A stretch of DNA of 55,686 bases from Polychytrium aggregatum (taxonomy: Eukaryota > Chytridiomycota > Chytridiomycetes > Polychytriales). The notes below the pieces were generated by a model that was not told the origin of the DNA, searched no databases, and saw only the letters and a program-made list of their open reading frames with translations. The first letter of the stretch is position 1. Each line of letters opens with the position of its first letter. The DNA lies in contig NW_026516405.1 in assembly GCF_025602895.1 (NCBI RefSeq), positions 1 through 55,686 of the forward strand, written 5' to 3'. The position numbers and the translations under genes are program-made. Below are positions 43,301 through 54,000 of the stretch, one piece after another.

Positions 43301-46300
43301 CAGTAGTTTCGCGACACCAATATGTTGCCGTTCTCGCATGTGGCGCCAACCGGACATGGTGTGCATGCCGAGTTGTAGTTGAGATTGTAGGTTCCTGTCC
43401 CCGAGGGTCAGCAGTGGGGAGATGTCAAGAATGGCATTCTGCAAACTCGTTGGACATGCATGAATGCCATGGACGATCGTCTCCCGAGATAGGAGACACG
43501 GTCAGACCTACCAGCGGGGCACGGAAAGCATATCTGCGATGCCGTTCCGCTTGAATAGGGCTGCCAGCCTGGCGGGCATGCTGGAATTGATGCACTGTGG
43601 GGTCAGTTGAGAACGACTTCATTGAGTGGCGAGTGCTCGTCACTCACCAGCGGTAAGTGAGTCCGACGGAACCTGGACCAGTGATGCGAGTGGCGATGAG
43701 AAAACGCCGGGCGGTGGAGTTTGTGCGTGAGTGTGCGGATTTCAGGAGCTCACAGCCACGTGGTGCCAGATGGAGCAGAGAGATCAGGGTAGATCATGGA
43801 GGCCGACGGAAAGTCAAGCGTGCGATACTACAGAATGGAGTGCGGCGCACCCAAGCAACCAAGGGAGCGGATGCTCACCTTCGACGATCCGTCATTGTTG
43901 ACGAAAACACATCCCGGACATCCCAAGTCGATTTGATTTTTGAAGTAAGTTGCAACAGCTTGGGTCGTTAGGGAATCGTTTGAGATGGCATTTGTTACTT
44001 CGATCAGCATCTCACGCTATAGGGCATGTTGTGTTAATCAAGTCGGACACAGACAGCAGCACAATGAATCCACATGCCCATGAGGTTGCCAAGAGTCGAG
44101 CTTGGATAATACAATGTATTTGCGGCTGTGGCACCTAGCACTGGGCTCAGACTTACTCTCAAACATCCGTTGGCATCGAATATCAAGTATCCAGCTGCCC
44201 CATCGAAGGTTTTGTTTTTGAGATAATCCAGAGGATAAGAATAGTTCGTGGACAGTAGCTCCAGAAGTGGGGTATTTGGGTATATCTGCATGAGATCGGT
44301 CTGCAAGAAGGGAACCAGTGAGATGCAGGGCACCCAACGGTGACTGGCTCTGCTGTGCCCAAGATTTGCGGCTTTCATCAGCACGGCCTTACCCATGCCA
44401 AGGCTAGCAGATACACCGCATCATAGACCAATCTTGCGCAATAGTATAAACGAGCGATTACAGATGCGGTGAGTGGCTGAGGGTGTTGGACCGACTTTTG
44501 ATGCAGTATCTGGGGCAGTCCCCAACCTGTATGGCCAGTCGCTTCCATCGTCATAGAGATTCGGGTACATGTTATCGTTTAGCAGCGAGAGAGCGTTCCA
44601 CTTTTTCTCGAACTGCGAGTATCCTTTCCCGAGAGTGCTATTTTGGCCCGCTGAAGTTGCGATTTGTTGTCAGCTCTCGATTGAATCAGTCGGTTTTGAT
44701 GCTTCTCTCAACCGATAGAACAAGGGCACGACCAACCTACATACCAATTATATATCCACGCACGACTATCCCAGGGTCATAATCAAACCAGGAGAGGTTT
44801 TGATATGTTACGTATGGCGAATTGAGGCCCTAAATAGCACAGATGACTCAATCAAAACAGCCGCGAGATCTCAGCCGTATATCGTCGGCCACGGTCGGCG
44901 CACCTACCATCCATACGTAGGACGAGCCAACGAGGCCATTCTCATATGCTGAAAAATACAAATCCGAGGCGTAGTCAACCGTGGCGGCGACAAAGATGAT
45001 CTTTGCTCCTGACCTTTTGAGATTCTCCAACGGAATGGCCAGATCGGAGCGGCTTCCCCGCGTGGGGCCATAGAATCCCTGCAGTGGAACCAACCATCTC
45101 TCTCAGCAACGACAGAGCCGATCGAATGCCAATTCATGTCGCGCAGAGCAGCCATATCGATACTCCGCGCCAAAGAAGCATCGCGATCCGTGGTGAACAC
45201 ACCTGCTCGAGCACAATGTTGAATCCCATTAAGTTGGCGACGGATTTGAAATCGACACTCCCTGTGTCATGGAGTGCCAAGTCAGACTCGAGTACTTCTC
45301 TGGAGCTACACACAGTCCAAACTCGCAGCCATTGCATCTTGCACCTCCACTCGTGTTGCAACGATTCAAGGCATGAATCAGCCCCCACAACGGCCTGTTG
45401 TCCTACCAGTAATCCCAAACTGGTCTCGTCCGTATAAAATAGCAATCTGAGAGCAAGCGATTCATTGCAAATCAGTGAAATCGATCATGTTATCGTGGAT
45501 TGGATGCTGGTTGCACTTCAGGTAGATGCATTGCTCGGTGGCATGAATCATACCGATCTCCAACCCATTGCCCAAGCATAGCTGAGCAGAGCTTCGCTGC
45601 TGACCAGACTTGGTTCGATCAAAGCCACAAAAGTCTGTGACCAAAGGCGGCGTCAGCGAAGCGTCCGACTCTCAATGTTTTGCGTTTGAGTCATATATAC
45701 CGGATAGGCTGTTCGATCTGTGAGTATCGTGGCTGATGTTTCGAGTCCGATATGCGGAATCTGCGAGAAGACAGCGACACATCCGTGAGTGCGCAGAGCC
45801 GAAGGCGCATTCGTTGGTGTGAATCGGAGGGAGTTGGCGTGAATCCTGGAGAGTATGGATTGAAGTACCATTATACCTTGTAAAAGCCTGATATCGTTGC
45901 TTCGTATTGATTTTGCTGCAAACAGGAGCTGCGGTCAGATGGATCGAGCGAGCACGGCACGATACTGCATACACGGAGTGCCGACAGCGCACCTGGCTAA
46001 ACGAGTCGCCGATGACGGCTTTGATGTTTTCATTCTGGAGCATATCTAGGAGTCCAACGCTGCGTGATAGAAGCGCACGATGCGTGTGTCAACAGACGGT
46101 TTCGTTTAGCATGGGACCGAGACATTCTGCAGATGCGACTGGAAGCCGTGAGAGTAGTGTCGATGAGTGCAGCAAGAGAGTAGTCAGAGAGCCTCACATT
46201 CCGTCCCATATGTTTCCATGACTGTCCCTGACCACAGCTGAGAGCGTGACATCTGCGATCCAGCATGATATGGGTGAGAATGCTGCTCGGAAGGGGCCGA

Positions 46301-46610
46301 GTCAGCGCAGGCGGTGATGGCGGAGGACAGCAGCTCATGGCGACGACAATGCGAGCTGGATAGACGAGGAACGCATTGGAAACCAGCAGCCGCGTGACAT
46401 ACTTGGCATGATTGTCGAGCTATTGTTGATCTCGTCGATGGCCAGCTGCATCGCCTGGAAAATGTATTGGCCTTGCAAAAACTCTATAGATTCGATCTGG
46501 TAGTTGAGACCGATCTTGATGGCGATGGTATTGTTTCGCGCGGCAGATCTGCTTCTGGGCAGGAACGTAACAATGAGGATCGCCAGCACAAGGCCGGCAA
46601 TGCGAGGCAT
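40354..46610 (-). CDS. Receptor: Venus-flytrap (PBP1/ANF) + cysteine-rich + polytopic membrane domain
   Basis: At least 24 short minus-strand exons from ATG 46610 to TAG 40354-40356. A signal peptide (MPRIAGLVLAILIVTFLP) leads into a type I periplasmic-binding (ANF receptor) fold: IKIGLNYQIES, AMQLAIDEIN, LLDMLQNENIKAVIGDSFSQ, IPHIGLETSATILTD, GAKIIFVAATVDYASDL, AGYLIFDANG. Cys-rich modules follow near 43640-42900 (ACPPGWQPYSSG, CFPCPAG, ACTPCPVGATCENG, CGQCPEGQYEWGRQCVRC), like ephrin-receptor-type GCC2/GCC3 repeats. The C-terminal part (42900-40354) has about nine hydrophobic helices, beginning IAVGIAAFIALFLVVCILC and including APYVVALGMIVCQGLW, YVPIYVTLSTLWMFLML and PFAIFGGILYAVLTFGTVLL. 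Roughly 1,100-1,200 residues. It looks like a plasma-membrane chemoreceptor, but the membrane region is not an obvious seven-helix class C GPCR. First three exon junctions (46403, 46252/46198, 46059) are in phase; several TM-region junctions remain unresolved. Confidence 0.75.
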
Positions 46611-46803
46611 CTCGCAGCTGGATGGAGATCGATCGAAAGACTGTGACCTTCTAGAGCCAGGAGGAGAATCGATTCTGGATCACAGTGAGGCCCCTCTGGG
46701 CTCAACCGATTGCTATTTTGAAACGGGACATCACACACGGACGACTTGCATGGCGTGCATGGCTTGTGTGAATCAGACGACCCCCGGTTCACATCCCCAG
46801 CCC
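46611..46803. promoter_or_regulatory. Compact bidirectional promoter, receptor gene / TMEM18
   Basis: The receptor start (46610, minus) and the chosen TMEM18 start (46804, plus) are only 193 bases apart and divergent. Upstream in-frame ATGs at 46750 and 46759 make the exact TMEM18 start uncertain and could shorten the gap. Confidence 0.5.
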
Positions 46804-47918
46804 ATGTCCTCTTGGTTCACCCAGATCTCTCCTTCTCTCGATCCAGTCCGATCCGAATCCGCTCTTCCACTCCCCAATATGGAGACTCTGCGCAACGTCG
46901 TCTCCGGCCTCTCTCAGCGATTCTATGCCAACGCAGAGATCCTCCACAGGATTGTCTCTGGCCAGGGGCCTCCCGAATACGCCTTCAATCCCGACGATTC
47001 GAACTCCATCCATGCAGCTATCCGCGAGTTTCTCAAGGATTCACAGAGTTTCTACAAGGCGGTAGGACTATAAAGCCACTCCTTGAAACTTCGCATCGAT
47101 CATGGATATGGCGAGCAGCCCCACTCCTTGATCATCCATCCATCGTATGGCCTTGGACAAACGATCTGCGCAACAGCGATCCGCATTGATCTGAAAGCAC
47201 TGCGTTGGGATCTGACAATACCACATGCTCTGAAACTCTGCTCGTTTGTAGGTGGACTGGACCGAGCCCTTCCTGCTTGCTTTCGGGCTCCTGCACATCG
47301 CCATATTTATTGCAGCCCTGTTGGCTAGAAAGTCGCTGAACGGGACGATCGTCGTCTTCTTTGCCATCGGTATGGCACTGTCACCAGCTGCTGGCCCGAT
47401 CAGCATTGTTCAAGACTTGGCTTTGGGGTCTGCAGTCTCTCGCAAGGCTCCCATATGCAAGACTTGGGCTCACCATGATCATTTCTCCTTCGATGGCCGA
47501 TGCGCACTTCAGGGCTACTCATTATCCTGGGCGAGCCGCTCAATCGCCTGGCATCCAAACACCATGCCGCATTTGCCAACACCAACTATTTCGACGCCAA
47601 TGGGGTCTTTATGACGACGGTGTTTTCACTCCCGCTCCTGATCAATATGCTGGTTGTCTTGGTGAGCGCTGGACCAACTGCTCTGTCTCGGCATCCGAGG
47701 AGCAACCGATCCTTCTGTCAGCGGTGGATTTGCCTGGTTGGAGGCTCCACCGTTCACCTTCGGTGCATGTCGTCCTTCGATCCCTGGATACGACGACTGA
47801 ATTTCCATGTCTCGACCGACAGATCGTGATGCTCGGCCATCTGTTTTCAGTCATGGCCAAGGCTAAGGCCGCCCAACTCAAGTCCCAGAATCACAGCAAC
47901 AAGCGCAAGAGTGACTGA
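46804..47918 (+). CDS. TMEM18: TMEM18 orthologue (inner nuclear membrane protein)
   Basis: Four exons join in phase: 46804-47061, 47252-47369, 47513-47661, 47823-47918, giving 206 residues from the ATG chosen. The core matches TMEM18: VDWTEPFLLAFGLLHI, EPLNRLASKH, NYFDANGVFMTTVFSLPLLIN, and a Lys-rich tail (NHSNKRKSD) corresponding to the vertebrate basic tail. Human TMEM18 is about 140 residues; the extra length is an N-terminal extension of about 80 residues containing METLRNVVSGLSQRFYANA. Four membrane helices are expected, with a basic tail that in animals contacts DNA and directs nuclear-membrane location. Role: nuclear envelope protein with a poorly understood function in animals. A later start at 46879 or earlier ATGs at 46750/46759 remain possible. 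Confidence 0.85.
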
Positions 47919-48327
47919 AACATGCACCAAGCGAGCTCGGCTACCCATGGATCGTTGCAGTTCTCTGACAACATCCATGCGAGAGAAGCAGTCTCGGGCT
48001 ATAATTGCATGACACTGGCAGCATCGGCGGAATGAAGCGATGTACTCTTCTTCCACCGATGGTGAGGGCCCCTTCAACGACTCTGCACCCATGCTGATCT
48101 GGCATATACTTGTATGATTCGGTCACCGCCTGCGACATCAATATCCACCATCACGCTCACTTTATGAATGAGCCCAACCACGACGGACAAGCAATAGTAA
48201 TGTTGCTGCAGATAATCACAGATGGCTCTCAAAGCGTGCACTGTCCCGGGTGATCTGCACCGACTTTATTCTATGATGGCGATTTGCTATATCTGCGATT
48301 ATGGCATTCCAATCGAGCGGCGTCCCG
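47919..48327. other. Convergent intergenic interval
   Basis: About 400 bases between the TMEM18 stop and the inferred end of the minus-strand glycogen-binding-domain gene. Nothing coding or structured was recognised. Confidence 0.45.
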
Positions 48328-49707
48328 CTATTCGGCGAGATTCACGGGATTGGGAGCACGAGATGATCTTCGAAAGAATCTCTTGAACTTGAACCCACGC
48401 CGATACGATTGGTATGTTGAGGGCCGCCAAATTGACCCCGAGTCACCCGGGAGTAGTAAAGATGGCCATCACACAATGGTTAGTAGGCGATATGCTGCCA
48501 TCCATGCATAGTGGACTTGAGGCCAGAAACTGCACCGATTACCCCGGAGTGCACGAAGCGAGTGCTTACAGATTCGAGGACAGCGAGCCTCTTCTTCTTG
48601 TCCTTCTTGGATTCGGTGCCCATGTTCTCGAGAGCAGCTCCGATAGCCTCGATCTGTGAACGGTCGGATTGGCGACTTGTTATCACTGGTTGTGCACGGT
48701 CGCTGACAGAAAAATTGACTCCATACCTCTGTATCGGTGGCGTTCAATGGGGCCTTCAGCTTGTGGATGCCTTCGGCACCTCTGACTGCTGCGGCCATCT
48801 CGCGATTGCCTGCCCTCTCTGCGACCTTGGAGATGATCTGGGCGACATCAGGCAGGAGGTTGATGGCCGTTTCGTCGCTCTGCAGCGCGAGAAGTGACTT
48901 GTCCGCGTTCTGGTAGCCATGGCGTTAAGCGTGAGATTATAGAGTTCGTTGGCTGTCGATAAGCCAAACATTGACCAGAGACACCACTCAGAGAGCCAGA
49001 ACGCCTGCGGGACATATTTTCGAACCAGAATACCCGAATCGATTGTCGGAGGCTCACCTGAGGCGACGCTCCAGCTCCAGCTCCAGCTGGAGGGGCGGAC
49101 GCACTGGGAGCTTTGCCATTGGCATTGTGATCACCAATGGAGGCAAGCACCTGTCAGAAACGACATCGGAGTGGGTCGTAGAAATGAGTCAAGGGCATAA
49201 TGAGGCGACCGGGCCGTCCATATAATTTGATTTGAGTGCGGTTGGTTATCGGGTCTACAGGCGCGGACTCCCTACGCTCCATGGTGCCGCAGTAGCAGCC
49301 CATCCATGGCGATACTCCCTCTCGATAAAAACGCACCTCCTGGGGCGATAGGTCCGTGTAGCTCTTCTTTTTGGCCTCCGGGAAGATGAAGCAGTTGTTC
49401 TCAAAGCCCTGGAGTAGATATCACCGTAAGTTCTGGGACTCTATCGATAGTGGGCGATGCGGCCAGGTCAAGCTGTCGCACATGTTCATTGAAGTGTAGC
49501 AATTAGGAGAGGGCTTACTCGCTCGTCTTTGCACTTTGGTTCCTTTGGATCGGCGAGCCACACCCCGTCGACGATGTATTTATAGGCTACTCTGTGTCCA
49601 GCCTCAAAGCTATCGTCTTCAAACTGGATTTCGGTTTCGAAAATATCGCCGGTGTTCTTGAGGTAGTGGGTTCCATTCCAGTCGTCCCACTCGCCAGTGA
49701 TGATCAC
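48328..49707 (-). CDS. AMPK-beta-type glycogen-binding (CBM48/E-set) domain protein, 5' end unresolved
   Basis: In-phase minus-strand exons at 49707-49519, 49408-49337, 49150-49058, 48909-48727, 48653-48570 and an inferred last exon 48387-48328. The first encodes the CBM48 core VIITGEWDDWNG ... YKYIVDGVWLADP, and the next begins GFENNCFIFPE, together the glucan-binding E-set fold as in AMPK-beta and yeast Crp1/Mdg1. A Gly/Ala/Pro linker and a helical region (DVAQIISKVAERAGNREMAAAV ... ESKKDKKKRLAVLES) follow, ending in FKRFFRRSSRAP, an amphipathic basic tail. The domain would bind glycogen or a related glucan or signalling partner. No kinase-interaction C-terminal domain of AMPK-beta is visible, so this is not a plain AMPK subunit. 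The start is upstream of 49707; MANRFRFVVWN at 50224 is a candidate first exon resembling the start of such domains, but the intervening splice is not resolved. Confidence 0.65.
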
Positions 49708-51085
49708 CTGAGGGCAAGATTGGGCCGTATGTATAACGACATCAGCCAGTGCAAACGATTGATAGCGCACGAAGGAAGGATGTGGCAGCAAACGGCAGCC
49801 AAACAAGATCAGTTCAGGTCTGTGCTTCCCGATTCGCCAAGTCTTTGGTGAGCAAGCTCAAGTGGCAAGACCACTGTGGGAGTGCCCGCACGGGAAGGTG
49901 GTCTAAGGGCATACCTGGGAGGCTGTGTCTGCCGGCCATGAGAATCTGTGGGAATACATGCCGCTGGACGGCTACGGAAGCACATCTGCAGCATCAGTCG
50001 GCAGTGAATCAAGAATGCACCGGCGGATCAACAGATTTCAAATATATGGCGAACTTACACGAGGGTTGGGGGCTCAAATGGCAACGGTTTCAATTGGAGA
50101 CGGACGACGGAGGTCGAAGACCTACGATGCACGGTGATGAGCTGATCGAGTCTGCACAGAGTTAGAACGCGCGTGAGTGCAGTCAGCGGTCGTTCCAGAC
50201 GACAAAGCGAAATCGGTTGGCCATGGTCGGCAGCTCACTTGAGAGGAATGAAGCTCAGTCCCCCCCCTTCTTTCCCCTCACTCTCGTGAGCCCAAAGAAA
50301 CGCGGCTTACTTGATAGGACGCCGTGGGAGCGGGTCTGAGGCAGAAGAAACAGGCAAAACAGAGGAGGCACAGATAGGGTTGAACAGTGAGCACCGACGG
50401 CAAACTTTAGTGGGCGTATGGATAGACGAACAGACGAAGGGACGAACAGACGAATAGACGAACGGATGGAGAGCAGTCGAAGGGAGAGCGCAGAAGGCGG
50501 CGTGGGGCAGGCAAAATGGGTGCGGGGTGGGAGGGGTCTTCGGACTCCCACAAGTATCCGTTTGGCAAGCGGGGCGGCTTCTCACGAGGACGCTGTGTGG
50601 GCCACTGCCCGGGCCAGAGCCAGCACTGCTGGCCAAGCGCACTAGATAGAGCGAGCACTCTGAAACGAAACACTGCATTGGCGGTCCTCCACTGAGAAAG
50701 AACCCGAGGCGCCTGAGACCGAGCTCAAAGTGGTCTTGGAGTATCAACTGAAGCCACGGTCCCTCCGCGGCAAACAGGACAGCCAGATATCATCATCAGG
50801 GAGGAGCAGTGATGGGTGGGTAGGCTCAATAGCGGCGGTGTGGAGCCGCATGAGGCTCGATTGATGAGAGTCGATTGAAAAGATCGCTTTGATCTCACGC
50901 TTCTGTTCCGCCAGCGCGCGGCACCAAATCGGCAGCCAAGAGCTCCATCCCAATCTGGCACCCATCTGCTTCATCGCTCTCGGGCTGGACAGGACACTCC
51001 CAAGCACCTCTGGCGCATCGGCTGACGCTGCCGCAGGCATTCGGCAGCACTGCTTTCCTTGCGCTCTCGACTGGGTACCGGCCCA
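49708..51085. promoter_or_regulatory. Interval between CBM48 gene and RecQ helicase gene
   Basis: About 1.4 kb, probably including the first exon(s) of the CBM48 gene (an ATG at 50224 minus) and the divergent promoters. The minus strand between 50640 and 50260 is C/T-rich. No RNA gene was seen. Confidence 0.4.
50419..50466. repeat. (GACGAACA)n-like degenerate tandem repeat
   Basis: Five to six units of AGACGAACAG/AGACGAATAG with one GGGACGAACA variant. It sits in the intergenic interval upstream of the helicase gene. Confidence 0.8.
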
Positions 51086-54000
51086 ATGGCGAGCCGAGAC
51101 CATTCGATCAAAAACAACCTGGGGCAGCAGCTCCAGCAGCTCAAGAAGAGCGACCATGACCGCTCTGTGCAGGGCCACCCTATCGTTGCTGGTCGGGGCA
51201 ATGCCGGCGCAGGTGCAGCAGCAGTATCGGAAGACACTGCTTCCACTCAACCCAAGTTCAGCTTTGCCCAGCTGGGAAATCGTGTGGGTCCGATGATGCC
51301 CAGCTCGCAGCCGTCGAGGTATCGCTTAGATCGTGGAGAGGATGCACCGGACGAAGCTCCGTTTGCCTCGAGCGGAGCAGATCGTTCGATAGTGCACATG
51401 GCTGTTGCCTCTGGGATTGGTTTTTTTCCAACAGAGTTCCTCAGCGGCCTGGGCCCCACGCTAATGTGCTGGAGCAAACCATCGTCATTTGCCAGATCTT
51501 TCAGTTTCAGCCATCCATCCACCACGGCAGCCCCCAAATCTGCGGTGGGTATCGTCTCCGCACCACTGCGAATCCAGGACGGCTCCCTGCAAGCCATCTG
51601 GCTCTATCGATCCATCATCCAATTGCATCGCATATGCCCAGATGTTCTTGTAGTAGCCTTGGTTGGTCGCTGCATCGGCTCTGGCCTCGAAGGGGGGGTG
51701 TGTGCAGTTTGCAGAGTCAATCGACATCGACGGCACCTGATGCGATTCGCTGTTGTGGCCTGAAAGTGCTGATGATTTCTGACGAACTATCGTGGGGCAT
51801 CGGCATTCCGCTTCAAAGACCCGCCCTGCTGCTCCGCCGCCCGTATCGACAAATCGAAGCAGCGCAGACAAACCAACCCCGCCATGGCAGGTCCAAGCCA
51901 ATTCCAATGCCACCGTCGATCTCGATGCGAATGCACCAACGCTGGCAGCAGCAAGTGAGTTGAGCCGTGCTGGCTGTCTCCAATGCCCAAGTCATCCGAT
52001 GCCCAGATTGGAATCGCAGTTGCGATTGCGGCCCTGCGATCCTTGTCTGGCATCTACGACTCACGATATCGTTTGTCCGATCTCCCTTTCGACGCTGGAT
52101 AGCACACCGGGGCAGCACAACAGGGCCCTCCAGTGCTCCAGCAACCCGTCCGCAGCCCAAGCACCACGGGGATGCCTCTCGTTTGGTTCGGCACGACAGC
52201 TGGGACGATCTCGACGACGACATGTGGCAGCAGGTAAGCCCACGGCTGCCAGCAGACCCAGGGTGCTTCGCATGGTGCCGAGACAAGGTGCCGGCACTTC
52301 CTGACGCTGCTTGGACTTTAGATGGACCAAGACGTCGCAGCATCCATCATGCTTTCGCCCGAGCCTTCTCGGAGCACTGGCCAGTCTTCAGCAAAGCAGG
52401 CAAGCCATGAGATGTTGTGTCGATGAGCCTTGACTCCAGAGGCGAGGGTGCTGTCGACAGAGCCAGCGCTGACTCGGCGGTCAACACCGTCGCCACTCTT
52501 TCGTTGTGGCTGTTCAGACGAATGTCCAAGATTTGCAGGATCGATTGGCTGCGCTAAACGGCCGATGGGTCCAGATTCTAGAAGGCCTGGTTCGGTTCGT
52601 CGAGGACGACGACCCGACCGAAAGCGATCTGCTTGAGAAAGCGGCCCTGATTTCGGAAAAGTAAGGACGTTGTCTCCCGACAGTGCTCGTTTGCGACCGC
52701 CGAAATCGCCACTCTTGGCTGCATGACTCACAACGAACGCTCGATTTGCGCTGGTCGGATTCCTCGGTTTAGGAAAGCACTTGCCCCCAGAATCGACGAG
52801 CTCAAGGCTCAGATCCGCTCGCTGGAGAAAGCCTCGACCGCAGACGCCACTGCAACAAACAGCTTGGGATCGCTATCGAATCGGCAATCTGCCACAAGGT
52901 TGTCTGTCGCATCGAATTCAGCATCGGTATCGGCATCGGCATCGACATCTCGGTTTCCTCCGCCGGTGGTGGCTTCGTCGCGCGCATCCGGAAGCAGGAT
53001 CTCGCCACCCAACGCCGAGCAGATGTCGCCGCTGGCATCCGACAGCGGATCTAAATCGATCACAATGCTAGCAACTGCATCGGCCAGAAGTATCGAGAAT
53101 GCTGCTCACTCAAAGCCCGGACCTTCAAGAGCCTTGCAGCGCGCCCCGTCGCCAGCACCGCCGCTGAACGGCATGCCCATTCCGGCAGACATAGACGAAT
53201 ATTATTGCCAGGACGACTTTATCCCCGATGAGGCATTCTGTGACGACTGGCCCGATGTCGATGATCCCATTATCCACGACTATCAAGACATGGATATTGG
53301 CGTCGGCTCGTCAAAGGGAACTGGTCCCCTGCCCGACGCCTCGAATCGACCCTTGGCCATCGCCAGTGCAGCATCGGCCACTTCAAATGTGCCGTCGACC
53401 ACCCCTTGGTCTACCACAGCGCTTGTCGGGGCAGCGACATGTACCAGGAAAGCCGCCGCCGCTGCTGGAGGTCCTGCAAATCCCACAAAATCCTTCGGTC
53501 TCTCGACAGGCGATGGCTTTCAAGCTGCACATGGCGGCACGAACTCCGCGAGTCGCAGCTTCCTCAAGCCCAGTTCCGCCATTAACCTGGACCGGCGGCC
53601 GCTCAATAACTCTGGCGCGATAGCCGAAGTGATCGAAGAGGCTGAGCCAGACCAATCTGAAGATAGTACGCATCAAATCCAAACCCGCGCACCAATCGGG
53701 CATCTCTAGAGCCTCTGGGTGGACCTGTATATGGGCGCGATGAGGATTTGAAAGCTACAGTGTATTCAAACTTGCGACACACCAGGTGATTTGCTGCCCA
53801 ACACAGCCGCTCTGTAGCTCATTCCTGGTCTGTCATTCCCTTCCTGTGCCAGGTCGGATATATCCATGGTCTGCTGAAGTCAACTGGGCATTGCTGAAGC
53901 AGTTTGGACTCAAGCAGTTTCGCCACAACCAACTCGAGGCAATCAACACCACACTTTCGGGCAAGGACTGCTTCATTCTGATGGTTTGTTGAGTGCCGCT

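Noticed and set aside
46504..46803. Longer N-terminal extension of TMEM18
   Set aside because: The open frame continues upstream, but no supported start context exists, and it overlaps the first exon of the divergent receptor gene. The ATG at 46804 was preferred, with 46750/46759 kept as alternatives.
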